Shown: positions 44,134 to 55,309, counted from the first letter of the stretch. The stretch: DNA of 64,000 nucleotides from Gramella sp. MT6 (GCF_019357415.1 NZ_CP048410.1:1769001-1833000); one strand, 5' to 3'. A program made the numbers and translations. The notes: generated from the sequence alone by a model not told the origin.

Positions 44134-45546
44134 ATGAAATTTAAGATCAAAAAATACAAATACGCGATCCTCGCAGTTGCCTTTAGCTTTGCTTCCTGTG
44201 ATGATTATCTCGATATTAATGATAACCCCAATAACCCAACCGAAGCGCCGCTTGCTGGGTTAATGGTGAATTCAACATACGAATCTTCGCAGAACACTTT
44301 CAGGATGGGTGATATTGCCACTAATTATGTTCAGTATTTGGCGTCTCCTAATGCTGCGAGTTCATCAGATATTATGGAGCCCGTTAGTTATAGTGGAACA
44401 TGGGGAGCTCTTTATAATGTAATGACAGATATTAATGATATGATCCTGAAGGCCCAGGCTGAAGAGGCTAATCATTATGAAGGAGTAGGCCAGATCCTAA
44501 TGGCTTACAATCTTGGATTAACGGTAGATGCCTGGGGGCAGGTTCCTTATAGCGAAGCCTTCAATTTTGTAACGGTAACACCTTCATATGATGATGATGC
44601 GCAGCTATATGAAGAAATTTTAGGGCTTCTGGACCTTGGTATTGCAAATCTTTCCGCAGAGACAAGCACGTCTATAGGTGAAGATGACTTTATCTATAAT
44701 GGGGATGCTGAAAAATGGGTGAAATTCGCTTATATGCTGAAGGCAAGATACCTTAATCACTATAGCGAGACAGGAAGTTACGATCCATCAGCGGTACTTG
44801 CTGCTGTGGACAATGGGTTTGATAGCAACGAAGATGATGCTCAAATGGAATACTTTGCCGAGCAGTTTAACCCGTGGGCAGATGTGGCCATTGATAATGC
44901 GAATCTTTTCCTTGGAGGATGGATCTCTGAACAATTTATCCAGGCTTTAGATGGAACTACTTTTGGGCTAGAAGATCCAAGATTGCCTTTAATGGTAGGA
45001 GCTACAGATGATGGTGAATATATTGGTACCGAAAATGGTGCGGGTAGAGGAAATGCGCCAGAGCAGGGGGCAAGATCTGTTCTGGAAGAAGGTGATTTCT
45101 ATACCACGCGCCAGGGTCCTGTTTTACTTGGGACTTATGCTGAACAGAAATTTATTGAAGCCGAAGCTGCTTTTGGTGTGGATAAAGACAGGTCTTACCA
45201 GGCATATTTAGCTGGTATCAGAGCTCATATGACAAAAATAGGAGTTGAATCTTCTGAAATTGAGGCTTATATCAACTCTCCTGAAGTTAGTATGGGAGTA
45301 GAAAGTTTTTCGATAGATGATATCTTCAAAGAGAAGTGGGTGGCTATGTTCCTTAATCCTGAAGCGTGGGTGGATGCTCGTCGTTATGATTATAACTACG
45401 AAGATTTTGACCTGCCTGCGAATGTAAACCCTGACCTTAATGGTATGTTCATTAGAAGGCTGGCTTACCCGGATTCCGAGGTCAGCAGAAATGGGAATAA
45501 CGTTCCAGATGTGACTTTACTTGATGCTATCTTTTGGGATGAATAG
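44134..45546 (+). CDS. SusD/RagB-like nutrient-binding outer-membrane lipoprotein
   Basis: A 470-residue lipoprotein; ATG at 44134 is preferred to an in-frame TTG two codons before. The lipobox is SFASC (Cys22), followed by DDYLDINDNPNNPTEA, a usual start for the SusD-like_2 subgroup. Helical TPR-like segments follow (GVGQILMAYNLGLTVDAWGQVPYSEAF), ending with the usual RLAYPDSE region. It caps the SusC porin at the cell surface. It lies 18 bases after susC and is followed by a terminator, so susC-susD is a defined transcript. Confidence 0.92.
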   Translation: MKFKIKKYKYAILAVAFSFASCDDYLDINDNPNNPTEAPLAGLMVNSTYESSQNTFRMGDIATNYVQYLASPNAASSSDIMEPVSYSGTWGALYNVMTDINDMILKAQAEEANHYEGVGQILMAYNLGLTVDAWGQVPYSEAFNFVTVTPSYDDDAQLYEEILGLLDLGIANLSAETSTSIGEDDFIYNGDAEKWVKFAYMLKARYLNHYSETGSYDPSAVLAAVDNGFDSNEDDAQMEYFAEQFNPWADVAIDNANLFLGGWISEQFIQALDGTTFGLEDPRLPLMVGATDDGEYIGTENGAGRGNAPEQGARSVLEEGDFYTTRQGPVLLGTYAEQKFIEAEAAFGVDKDRSYQAYLAGIRAHMTKIGVESSEIEAYINSPEVSMGVESFSIDDIFKEKWVAMFLNPEAWVDARRYDYNYEDFDLPANVNPDLNGMFIRRLAYPDSEVSRNGNNVPDVTLLDAIFWDE

Positions 45547-45563
45547 TAAATAATTAAATTTAA

Positions 45564-45590
45564 GGCCCCGCTATGACGGGGCTTTTTTTG
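45564..45590 (+). terminator. terminator after susD
   Basis: GCCCCG (45565-45570) pairs with CGGGGC (45577-45582) around a 6-base loop, followed by a run of T. It separates susC-susD from the amidase gene, although read-through is possible. Confidence 0.88.
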
Positions 45591-45606
45591 TTTTAAAAAT
45601 CCAGAT

Positions 45607-46272
45607 ATGAAAAATCAACAGCTTTTAATTATTCTCATTTGTCTGGGATTAAGTCTATCTTCCTGTAAAAGTTCTAAGATTATCGACAGGCCTATAGATT
45701 TTGAACAGGACCGTATCGATCTCTCTTTAGAATATATGAATGAGCGCTATGGATTGAATAAAGAAACTCCTGCAATAGATCCTAAGATGGTCGTTCTTCA
45801 CTGGACGGCGATTCCCACGCTTGAAAGTTCGTTCAACGCATTTAAAAGATCTATATTACCACAATCCAGGGAGGCAATTTCTGGTGCCAGTCAACTGAAT
45901 GTTTCTTCCCATTTCCTGGTAGACAGGGACGGCACGATTTATCGATTAATGCCAGAAACCATCATGGCAAGGCATGTGATCGGATTGAACCATGTTGCAA
46001 TTGGAGTTGAAAATGTTGGAGGGACCAAAGAAACTCCTTTGACCGATGCTCAGCTCCAGGCTAATATCTGGCTGGTAAATTATTTAAGTGATAAATATGA
46101 TATCGAATACGTGATAGGTCATTATGAATATACAAATTTTGAAGACCATGAATTATGGTTAGAAAAGGATGCCGGCTATCGGACTGAAAAGACCGATCCG
46201 GGAAAAGAATTTATGAAAAAGGTTAGAGAGGGAACAAAGAACAGGGATTTTAAGGAAGTTCCATCAAAATAA
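45607..46272 (+). CDS. N-acetylmuramoyl-L-alanine amidase-like lipoprotein (Amidase_2)
   Basis: A 221-residue protein with lipobox SLSSC (Cys20). The Amidase_2 zinc fold is seen as VLHWTA (His65), SSHFLVDRDGTIYRL, ARHVIGLNH, IGVENVGG, and a C-terminal VIGHYE with KTDPG, all typical metal-site neighbours. Members cleave the MurNAc-L-Ala bond of peptidoglycan or act on muropeptides (AmpD-like). Lipid anchoring would place it in the periplasm or at the surface. It starts 60 bases after susD and 4 bases before the M14 peptidase gene. Confidence 0.88.
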   Translation: MKNQQLLIILICLGLSLSSCKSSKIIDRPIDFEQDRIDLSLEYMNERYGLNKETPAIDPKMVVLHWTAIPTLESSFNAFKRSILPQSREAISGASQLNVSSHFLVDRDGTIYRLMPETIMARHVIGLNHVAIGVENVGGTKETPLTDAQLQANIWLVNYLSDKYDIEYVIGHYEYTNFEDHELWLEKDAGYRTEKTDPGKEFMKKVREGTKNRDFKEVPSK

Positions 46273-46276
46273 AATT

Positions 46277-47743
46277 ATGAAGAAAAAATTATTGCTCGTC
46301 GCGGTGATCTTAATGGTGACAGGTATCGCAAGTGCACAAAAGGATGATTTTGCCGAAAAGTTATTTGCAAACTATTCTACATTCAAGGAAGAGGCCATTA
46401 CCAAAAGAAGGATAAAGCATGATAATATTCTGTCGCTGCTTGAAGACCTGAAATCAGAAAAGAATATCCAGATACAGAAGGTGGGAGAGTCTATTGAAGG
46501 CCGAAGTCTTCACCTTGTTAGTTTAGGAGAAGGGGATACCGATGTTTTCCTGTGGTCCCAAATGCATGGAGATGAATCCACAGCGACCATGGCCATCTTC
46601 GATATCCTTAATTTTTTCAATTCAGATGATTATAAAGCAGAAAAGGAGGAGATGTTGCAGAATTCACGCATACATTTTCTACCAATGCTTAATCCAGATG
46701 GAGCTGAAGAATTTACCCGCCGTAATGCTCTGGGTATAGATGTGAATCGGGACGCCTTAAGATTGCAGTCTCCTGAAGCTAAAACTTTAAAAAGAATAAG
46801 GGATAGCCTTGATGCTGATTTTGGTTTTAATCTTCACGATCAAAGCAAATATTACAATGCCGAAAGAACTGAAAAACCTGCAACGATCTCATTCCTTGCT
46901 CCGGCCTATAATTATGAAAAGGAAATAAACGAGGTTAGGGGAAATGCCATGAAGGTGATCGTAAGGATGAATGAGGTTTTACAGCAGTTTGCCCCAGGGC
47001 AGGTGGGACGCTATAATGACGATTTTGAACCCCGGGCTTTTGGGGATAATATCCAGAAATGGGGAACGAGTACAATTCTTATTGAATCTGGAGGTTATCC
47101 CGGGGATCCGGAAAAACAGGAGATCAGAAAACTCAATTTTGTAAGCATCTTGTCTGCATTAAAGGCTATTGCTACAGAAGATTATAAGACTGAAGAAATC
47201 TCAGATTACGAGAATATTCCTAATAACGACAGGATGTTATTCGATCTTAAATTGTTAGGTCTAAGCTATGATTTAAACGGGCAATCTTACGTATTGGATC
47301 TGGGAGTTAATCTGTCTGAAAATGACCTTGAAGATAATTCAGAATTTTATTATTCTGGCAGAATTGTAGACCAGGGAGATCTTTCAACCAGTTACGGATA
47401 TAAACAAATAGATGCCAGCGGGATGCATCTGGAGTTGGGGAAAGTTTTTCCTAACAAGATCAATTCAGAAAAAGAGCTTCAGGAAATTGATGCCGGTAAA
47501 ATACTGGAGGAAGGGTATGCATATGTGCGAGTGGATACTTCCCTTTTAGATAAGAAATTTTCTGACTCTCCTTTAAACCTTGTGTCTGAAGATTTTGAAG
47601 TTAATAAAAATTTACAGCCAGGAAAGGATGCTAATTTTTTTCTTTATGAAAATGGCGAAGTGGAATATGCTGTTATTAATGGATTTCTGGTAGATCCCAA
47701 AAAAGCAGAAAGCGAGATCAAGAATACGCTTATCTACAAATAG
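46277..47743 (+). CDS. M14-family zinc carboxypeptidase, secreted
   Basis: A 488-residue protein with a signal peptide ending IASAQ. Zinc and catalytic features of M14 are HGDE (His97, Glu100) in SQMHGDESTATM, then GIDVNRDALRLQSPE, His187 in FNLHDQS and the late catalytic Glu in TSTILIESGGYPG. M14 enzymes remove C-terminal residues from peptides; some bacterial members cleave peptidoglycan stems. It is four bases from the amidase gene and clearly cotranscribed with it. The C-terminal 180 residues form an extra beta-rich region of unknown role. Confidence 0.9.
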   Translation: MKKKLLLVAVILMVTGIASAQKDDFAEKLFANYSTFKEEAITKRRIKHDNILSLLEDLKSEKNIQIQKVGESIEGRSLHLVSLGEGDTDVFLWSQMHGDESTATMAIFDILNFFNSDDYKAEKEEMLQNSRIHFLPMLNPDGAEEFTRRNALGIDVNRDALRLQSPEAKTLKRIRDSLDADFGFNLHDQSKYYNAERTEKPATISFLAPAYNYEKEINEVRGNAMKVIVRMNEVLQQFAPGQVGRYNDDFEPRAFGDNIQKWGTSTILIESGGYPGDPEKQEIRKLNFVSILSALKAIATEDYKTEEISDYENIPNNDRMLFDLKLLGLSYDLNGQSYVLDLGVNLSENDLEDNSEFYYSGRIVDQGDLSTSYGYKQIDASGMHLELGKVFPNKINSEKELQEIDAGKILEEGYAYVRVDTSLLDKKFSDSPLNLVSEDFEVNKNLQPGKDANFFLYENGEVEYAVINGFLVDPKKAESEIKNTLIYK

Positions 47744-47795
47744 CTGGTAAAATTTATTCAGATTGGCTTAAGTATTCCAGATGATATAGTTTGCT

Positions 47796-47803
47796 TATCT
47801 TTG
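47796..47803 (+). promoter_or_regulatory. candidate -7 element of queE, directly before its start codon
   Basis: TATCTTTG is a perfect match to TAnnTTTG. Transcription would start about 47809, and the queE ATG is at 47810, so the mRNA may have no leader. A suitable TTG at -33 is not found. Confidence 0.5.
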
Positions 47804-47809
47804 CACGCT

Positions 47810-48442
47810 ATGATTTCAGAAGAGACAAAAGAGTTGGTAGACAAAGGAATTATGCTTCCGTTGATGGAAGAATTCTATACCATACAGGGTGAAGGATATC
47901 ACAAGGGAACCGCCGCATACTTCATCAGGATTGGTGGTTGCGATGTGGGTTGTCATTGGTGCGATGTAAAGGAAAGCTGGGATGCTGAGGTGCATCCGCC
48001 TACTCATATAGGTCAGATTGTTGAAAATGCTACTAAGTTTAGTAAAACGATAGTGATAACGGGAGGGGAACCTCTTACGTGGGATATGACCGAGTTGACC
48101 GGAAACCTGAAAAAGAAAGGCTGTGATATTCATATTGAAACTTCTGGTGCTTACGATCTTACCGGAACCTGGGACTGGATCTGTCTTTCTCCTAAAAAGA
48201 TCAAATTACCTAAACCTGAAATTTATCCGCTGGCTCACGAACTTAAAGTGATCGTTTTTAATAAACATGACCTTAAGTTTGCTGAAGAACAAGCCGCTTT
48301 GGTAAGCGACAACTGTATTTTATACCTTCAGCCTGAGTGGAGCAACCGGGAAAAGATGATCCCGTTAATTGTAGATTATGTAATGAAGAATCCTAAATGG
48401 AAGGTTTCATTACAAACACATAAATATCTCAATATTCCATAA
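47810..48442 (+). CDS. queE: 7-carboxy-7-deazaguanine synthase
   Basis: A 210-residue radical SAM enzyme of queuosine/7-deazaguanine synthesis. The iron-sulfur cluster motif Cys44-x3-Cys48-x2-Cys51 (GGCDVGCHWCD) is preceded by EFYTIQGEG, the QueE substrate and SAM pocket. An in-frame TTG three codons upstream lies inside the -7 box, so the ATG is preferred. A hairpin terminator follows. No queC/queD/queF genes are seen nearby. Confidence 0.93.
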   Translation: MISEETKELVDKGIMLPLMEEFYTIQGEGYHKGTAAYFIRIGGCDVGCHWCDVKESWDAEVHPPTHIGQIVENATKFSKTIVITGGEPLTWDMTELTGNLKKKGCDIHIETSGAYDLTGTWDWICLSPKKIKLPKPEIYPLAHELKVIVFNKHDLKFAEEQAALVSDNCILYLQPEWSNREKMIPLIVDYVMKNPKWKVSLQTHKYLNIP

Positions 48443-48467
48443 AAAAACGCCCATATAGGGCGTTTTT
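48441..48467. terminator. bidirectional terminator between queE and the DUF2911 gene
   Basis: CGCCC (48448-48452) pairs with GGGCG (48458-48462) around ATATA; seven A on the left and five T on the right lengthen the stem and allow termination from both genes. Confidence 0.9.
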
Positions 48468-48487
48468 CAATTTATGTTGGTTCAATA

Positions 48488-49066
48488 TTATTTGACAGAT
48501 TCAAAAGGAACTTTAACGTAACTGTCGTCCCATCCTATCAAAAGATCTGCTCCGTTACTGGATTCCTGAAATGCCATTGAAAGAGATTCAATAGTATTTG
48601 GTGCTTGTCTCACAGGAACATTGATCCTTACTTTATCTTCTTTAGATGAATATTCGTATGCTCCCCAGGTATTGGTCTTATTGTTTAAAATTACTGTCCA
48701 TTCTTTCTCACCTGGGATAGTGTATAAAGTATAGGTTCCAGCCTTAACTTCAGCGTCAGCGATTTTCATATCCTGGTAAAAGGTGATCTCGGTAGCCTCG
48801 TTCGCACCGGTTCTCCATACTTCTCCGTAAGGAATAAGTTTACCAAAAATCTCGCGGTTGCGTTTTTGAGGTCGGCTGTAGATTACTCTCGCTACGGCCT
48901 GGTCGTTCTCATCTTTATACATCGCTAGATCCATTGGACTCGCATCCATTTTTGAAAATTTCAATTCTTCCTTTGAAAAATTGATCTTATCCTCGTCCTG
49001 TGCATTCACAGGGTTAGAAATAAACGAACAAAGGATTCCAAATCCTCCTATTATAAGCTTTTTCAT
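48488..49066 (-). CDS. DUF2911 family exported protein
   Basis: A 192-residue protein with signal peptide MKKLIIGGFGILCSFIS and cleavage near NPVNAQ. The mature part contains the DUF2911 pattern: VARVIYSRPQKRNREIFGKL, YGEVWRTGANEATEI and AGTYTLYTIPGEKEWTVILN. The family is common in Bacteroidota and resembles periplasmic proteins of unknown function. A minus-strand TATCTTTA at 49095-49102 is a possible -7 box. It ends at a terminator shared with queE. Confidence 0.85.
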   Translation of the reverse strand: MKKLIIGGFGILCSFISNPVNAQDEDKINFSKEELKFSKMDASPMDLAMYKDENDQAVARVIYSRPQKRNREIFGKLIPYGEVWRTGANEATEITFYQDMKIADAEVKAGTYTLYTIPGEKEWTVILNNKTNTWGAYEYSSKEDKVRINVPVRQAPNTIESLSMAFQESSNGADLLIGWDDSYVKVPFESVK

Positions 49067-49323
49067 GATTTTCGTAATTAGTTTTAATTCGCATTAAAGA
49101 TAACGGTTGACATGTGTAGCATTTGTTAAAAAAGAATAAAGTTGCTGTTAAAATTTTCAGAGATTTACGAATGAAAGAATTTCATAGATAATTTCTGCAT
49201 TTCATTTTATTTTGTATTGAATATCATTAAAAGTGTTTATAAAAATAAGCGAAGTGACTTTTTATGTTTTATAAAGATAAGTATAAGCACATATTTGTAT
49301 TGTAATTAAAAACAAAATAAGTC

Positions 49324-50934
49324 ATGTGTGGAATTTTAGCAGTTATCGGAAAAGACATTGAAGCGGCAAAAATTAGCAGCCTTTCTAAAAGAATGTCTCA
49401 CAGAGGTCCCGATGAAAGCGGATTAAAAATTACTGAAAAAGGACACGTGCTTTCGCACGAGCGTCTTTCAATCGTAGATCTTACTACGGGAATTCAGCCT
49501 ATCCAGGGAACTGGTTCGGCATGGATGATCCATAACGGGGAGATCTATAACCACATGGCTCTTAGAAATAATGAACTTAAGGATCATTCTTTCAGGACAA
49601 CGGGAGATTCAGAAGTCATAGTGCACCTTTATGAGAAATACGGTTATGATTTTGTAGATATGCTTGATGGAGTCTTTTCATTTGTAATCGTAGATGGAGA
49701 TGATTTTATCGTAGGGAGAGATCCAATTGGAGTTAAGCCTCTTTACTTTGGTACAGATGAAACCGGTGCGATGTGGTTTGCTAGCGAAATGAAAGCTCTT
49801 ATTGATACTTGCGTTGAATTTTCAGCATTTCCTCCGGGGCATTATTATACACCTCAAACAGGTTTTGTGAGATATTATAAGCCAGATTGGTTTGAATCAG
49901 AAAAAGCGGTTCAACCGGCAGATCTTGCCAAGTTAAGAGAAAGCCTTATCGAGGCAACAAGAAAAAGATTAATGGCAGATGTTCCCTTAGGAGTTCTTTT
50001 AAGCGGAGGTTTGGATTCTTCTTTAACGTCTTCGATTGCTGCTCGTTTAATGGCAGATTCAGGTCAAAAATTACATTCTTTCTCTATAGGATTGGATTCT
50101 GAAGCGCCAGATCTTATTGCAGCCAGGAAAGTAGCAGAGTTTCTGGGAACAGAGCATCATGAGATCCATTTTACGGTTGAAGAGGGAATAGAGATATTGA
50201 GCAAATTAGTATGGCATCTTGAAACTTATGATGTTACTTCAATAAGGGCCAGTACTCCAATGTATTTCCTTTCTAAGGCCATTGCTGATAAAGGGATCAA
50301 GGTGGTGCTTTCCGGAGAAGGATCTGATGAGATCTTTGGAGGGTATCTATATTTCAAGAACGCGCCTTCTGCTGAAGAATTTCAAAAGGAAACCATTAGA
50401 AGAGTTCAAAGATTGGCCACTGCCGATTGTTTAAGAGCTGATAAATCTACGATGGCTCACGGTTTGGAGGCAAGAGTGCCTTTCCTTGATAAAGCATTCT
50501 TGAAGACTGCTATGGAAATGGTGCCTGAGTCAAAAATGCCGGTAACTTATGATGGAGTTGAGAAATATGTTCTTAGAAAAGCATTTGACACGCCAGAGAA
50601 ACCATTTTTACCAGAGGAAGTATTGTGGCGTCAAAAAGAGCAATTTAGCGATGGGGTAGGTTACAACTGGATAGATCAGCTTATTGACTATGCTTCAAAG
50701 CAAGTAAGTGATGTGCAAATGGAGACAGCGGCCTTGAAATATCCGGTGAACACTCCGGCAACCAAAGAGGCTTATTTTTACAGAGAATTGTTTAGTAAAC
50801 ATTTCCCGCAGGAATCTGCAGCGAAAACTGTAAAAAGATGGATCCCGAAATGGCAAAAAGATCTTGATCCTAGTGGAAGAGCAAATGAAACTCACGTTGC
50901 TCCCGGCTTAAAAAAAGAGATGCAAAAGGCCTAA
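49324..50934 (+). CDS. asnB: asparagine synthase B (glutamine-hydrolysing)
   Basis: A 536-residue enzyme that makes asparagine from aspartate with ATP and glutamine. Cys2 (MCGILAVIG) becomes the N-terminal glutaminase nucleophile after removal of Met; RMSHRGPDESG and HNGEIYNH follow. The synthetase domain has the PPi-loop SGGLDSS at 227-233, then VLSGEGSDEIFGGYLYF and EARVPFLDKAF. Length is close to the usual 550. It stands alone, preceded by a 257-base gap without recognisable genes and followed by a very strong terminator. Confidence 0.96.
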   Translation: MCGILAVIGKDIEAAKISSLSKRMSHRGPDESGLKITEKGHVLSHERLSIVDLTTGIQPIQGTGSAWMIHNGEIYNHMALRNNELKDHSFRTTGDSEVIVHLYEKYGYDFVDMLDGVFSFVIVDGDDFIVGRDPIGVKPLYFGTDETGAMWFASEMKALIDTCVEFSAFPPGHYYTPQTGFVRYYKPDWFESEKAVQPADLAKLRESLIEATRKRLMADVPLGVLLSGGLDSSLTSSIAARLMADSGQKLHSFSIGLDSEAPDLIAARKVAEFLGTEHHEIHFTVEEGIEILSKLVWHLETYDVTSIRASTPMYFLSKAIADKGIKVVLSGEGSDEIFGGYLYFKNAPSAEEFQKETIRRVQRLATADCLRADKSTMAHGLEARVPFLDKAFLKTAMEMVPESKMPVTYDGVEKYVLRKAFDTPEKPFLPEEVLWRQKEQFSDGVGYNWIDQLIDYASKQVSDVQMETAALKYPVNTPATKEAYFYRELFSKHFPQESAAKTVKRWIPKWQKDLDPSGRANETHVAPGLKKEMQKA

Positions 50935-50957
50935 TCCTTGTAGGAATTTAAATATTA

Positions 50958-50998
50958 AACCCGAAGTGTTCCGGTGATCCGGAATACTTCGGGTTTTT
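50958..50998 (+). terminator. strong terminator after asnB
   Basis: A 17-bp stem (50958-50974 with 50979-50995, one G-U pair) starting AACCCGAAG closes on a TGAT tetraloop and runs into TTTTT. It is the most stable-looking hairpin in the window and insulates asnB from gyrB. Confidence 0.93.
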
Positions 50999-51066
50999 CC
51001 ACATAATTTGTTGATAACTTAAGGTGTTATAAGGCTGCTTCAACCTGTTAAAAATATGCGAATTGT

Positions 51067-51074
51067 TATATTTG
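51067..51074 (+). promoter_or_regulatory. candidate -7 element of gyrB
   Basis: TATATTTG matches TAnnTTTG and gives a leader of about 33 bases. A TTG at the standard distance is not seen, so the -33 half is unsupported. Confidence 0.5.
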
Positions 51075-51091
51075 TTCGTTATCCAAAATAG

Positions 51092-53053
<1,962 letters not shown>

Positions 53054-53077
53054 GCTTAACTAAATATTTATTAAAAG

Positions 53078-53110
53078 ACCCACACCTAAACTCTTAAGTG
53101 TGGGTTTTTT
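53078..53110 (+). terminator. terminator after gyrB
   Basis: ACCCACAC (53078-53085) pairs with GTGTGGGT (53098-53105) around a 12-base loop, followed by a T-run. Confidence 0.88.
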
Positions 53111-53172
53111 ACATATAGATAATTTCGAAAACTAAATTTTACTATTTTTATTCCACCTAAACCTAAATCACC

Positions 53173-54162
53173 GTGAAAAATCTCACCTATATTTTATTTC
53201 TAGTAATTCCTTTTATGACCATTTCTGTATCAGCACAGGAAGGGGATTCAGATCTTGATCTTTTTGTAAATGACATGCTTTTTCTAGCTGATGGTTTTGC
53301 TAGTCCTGCCTCCGAAAGTGCTGCTTACCAGGCAACAGCTGGTTGGTTCACCTCGGCAAGAGCTCTAGAAAAATGGAAGGTAGATGTGTCTTTACATGGA
53401 AACGCTATTTTCGTTCCAACGAGCAAAAAGGAATTTACCGTTAATAATAATGATTTCAATATCCTTTCTATTACAGGAGATGATCGTGCAATATTGCCTA
53501 CTGCCTTTGGTAAAGAGACAGATGTTCAGTTCGAAGGGGAAGTAGAATTTAATGGACAGACTATTCCAATAAGCGGTTTTGATGCTATAGATGGTATCGA
53601 TAAAGGAGCTTTGATTTATCCTTTCGCGCAGGTTTCGGTAGGATTACCATATGGTACGGAAATTGGAGTTAGAGCTCTGCCTTCTATGGAAATTGATGGT
53701 TCAGAGTTCAGTACTTATGGTGTGGGGATTAAGCACAATTTCAATCAATATTTCAGGTTTGATGATGAAGAAAATCTTCAGGTAGCTGCAATCCTTGCCT
53801 ATAATATCTTCGATGTAAAATATGAGTTCGACCCAATTTCTGTAGAACAAGTTGTTCAGCTAGATCTAATTGACGTTTTTGCAAATGTTTGGATGGCAGA
53901 AGTGCTTGCCTCTAAAAGATATGAGAATTTTGAGATTTTCGGCGCGTTAGGGGTGGCTCAATCAGATTTTGAATACGAATTCGGAGGAAATGGAGTGGCT
54001 CTTCCGCAAATAAATTCTGAATTGGCCAGGCTGAATGATAAAGAGGCTCAATTTAAGGGGGATATTGGTTTCAATCTATACTTCGAAAGATTTAAAATTT
54101 CAACAATGGCTACTGCCGGGAAATTCGTGAATTTGAATCTTGGACTTCACTTTATATTATAA
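53173..54162 (+). CDS. putative outer-membrane protein (DUF6588-like)
   Basis: A 329-residue exported protein with GTG start and signal peptide ending SVSAQ. An N-terminal acidic helix (SDLDLFVNDMLFLADGFASP) is followed by many beta strands (SVGLPYGTEIGVRALPS, YGVGIKHNFNQYFRF), ending FVNLNLGLHFIL with a terminal aromatic pattern of beta-barrels. It resembles the DUF6588 family by pattern; I am less sure of the name than of the localisation. It stands between gyrB and mdh with no evident functional link. Confidence 0.7.
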   Translation: MKNLTYILFLVIPFMTISVSAQEGDSDLDLFVNDMLFLADGFASPASESAAYQATAGWFTSARALEKWKVDVSLHGNAIFVPTSKKEFTVNNNDFNILSITGDDRAILPTAFGKETDVQFEGEVEFNGQTIPISGFDAIDGIDKGALIYPFAQVSVGLPYGTEIGVRALPSMEIDGSEFSTYGVGIKHNFNQYFRFDDEENLQVAAILAYNIFDVKYEFDPISVEQVVQLDLIDVFANVWMAEVLASKRYENFEIFGALGVAQSDFEYEFGGNGVALPQINSELARLNDKEAQFKGDIGFNLYFERFKISTMATAGKFVNLNLGLHFIL

Positions 54163-54256
54163 GGACTCTTTGATTTAACCATTCCTTATTATTATTACTG
54201 CCTCATTATTCGTAATTTCGCAGTCAATATTAATAGAAATCAAATAATATTTTAAC

Positions 54257-55183
54257 ATGAAAGTTACTATAGTAGGAGCAGGTGCCGTTGGTGCCAGCTG
54301 TGCCGAATATGTCGCCATCAAAAATTTTGCTTCAGAAGTAGTGTTGCTGGATATAAAAGAAGGTTATGCTGAAGGTAAAGCAATGGACCTTATGCAAACC
54401 GCAACTCTTAATGGCTTCGATACAAAAATAACCGGAAGTACTAACGATTATTCTAAAACTGCTGATAGTGATATCGCGGTGATCACCAGTGGGATTCCAC
54501 GTAAACCAGGGATGACCAGAGAAGAATTGATAGGGATCAACGCGGGGATCGTAAAAGAGGTTTCTTCAAATCTTATTAAACATTCTCCAAATGTGACCCT
54601 AATCGTTGTTAGTAATCCAATGGATACCATGACCTATTTAGTTCATAAGACCACTGGTCTTCCTAAGAACAAGATCATTGGTATGGGTGGAGCTTTAGAC
54701 AGCGCCCGTTTCAAGTACAGACTTAGTGAGGCTCTAGAATGTCCTCCTTCAGACGTAGACGGAATGGTGATTGGCGGTCATAGTGATACCGGAATGGTGC
54801 CATTAACAAGGCTTGCTACTAGAAATTCTGTTCCTGTTACTGCATTTCTTTCTAAAGATAGATTAGATCAGGTTTCTGAAGATACCAAAGTTGGTGGAGC
54901 TACGCTTACCAAGCTTTTAGGAACCAGTGCATGGTATGCTCCGGGAGCTGCAGTGTCTGGTCTGGTACAGGCGATTGCATGTGATCAGAAGAAAATGTTT
55001 CCTTGTTCAGCTTTACTGGACGGAGAGTACGGTCTTAAAGACCTTTGTATTGGTGTGCCAGCCATTCTTGGGAAAGATGGTTTGGAGAAAATTGTGGAAC
55101 TACAATTGGATGATGCTGAAAAAGCAAAAATGAAGGAGAGTGCTGAGGGTGTTAAAAAAACCAACGGATTACTCGACGTTTAA
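54257..55183 (+). CDS. mdh: malate dehydrogenase (LDH-like type)
   Basis: A 308-residue cytoplasmic NAD-dependent enzyme of the citric acid cycle, converting malate to oxaloacetate. The Rossmann motif is VGAGAVGASCAEYVA, followed by LLDIKEG with the NAD-specifying Asp. Catalytic segments are VSNPMDTMTYL, LDSARFKYRLSE and GGHSDTGMVPL (catalytic His). A TAATTTCG at 54213-54220 is a near match to the -7 box. It is followed by a clear terminator. Confidence 0.94.
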   Translation: MKVTIVGAGAVGASCAEYVAIKNFASEVVLLDIKEGYAEGKAMDLMQTATLNGFDTKITGSTNDYSKTADSDIAVITSGIPRKPGMTREELIGINAGIVKEVSSNLIKHSPNVTLIVVSNPMDTMTYLVHKTTGLPKNKIIGMGGALDSARFKYRLSEALECPPSDVDGMVIGGHSDTGMVPLTRLATRNSVPVTAFLSKDRLDQVSEDTKVGGATLTKLLGTSAWYAPGAAVSGLVQAIACDQKKMFPCSALLDGEYGLKDLCIGVPAILGKDGLEKIVELQLDDAEKAKMKESAEGVKKTNGLLDV

Positions 55184-55215
55184 TTTTTTAGCAGAATTCA
55201 TTCAAAATAACATGG

Positions 55216-55241
55216 AAAGCCACAGTATTTGTGGCTTTTTT
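55216..55241 (+). terminator. terminator after mdh
   Basis: AAAGCCACA (55216-55224) pairs with TGTGGCTTT (55230-55238) around loop GTATT, with T residues continuing beyond. Confidence 0.9.
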
Positions 55242-55278
55242 GTTGGATTTAAAAGTTAAAATTATCCAAAAAAAAATA

Positions 55279-55309
55279 TTGGGATTTGATAATTGAAGTC
55301 CTATATTTG
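55279..55309 (+). promoter_or_regulatory. candidate promoter of secDF
   Basis: TTG at 55279-55281, a 20-base spacer and TATATTTG at 55302-55309. The leader is about 38 bases and includes a GAGGAAT just before the ATG. Confidence 0.6.

Noticed and set aside
49067..49323. A small RNA or riboswitch in the gap before asnB
   Set aside because: The sequence is very AT-rich with no stable hairpin or known riboswitch core; only weak promoter-like motifs are seen.
50995..51010. DnaA-box-like TTTTCCACA before gyrB
   Set aside because: A single near match next to a terminator T-run, expected by chance in AT-rich DNA.
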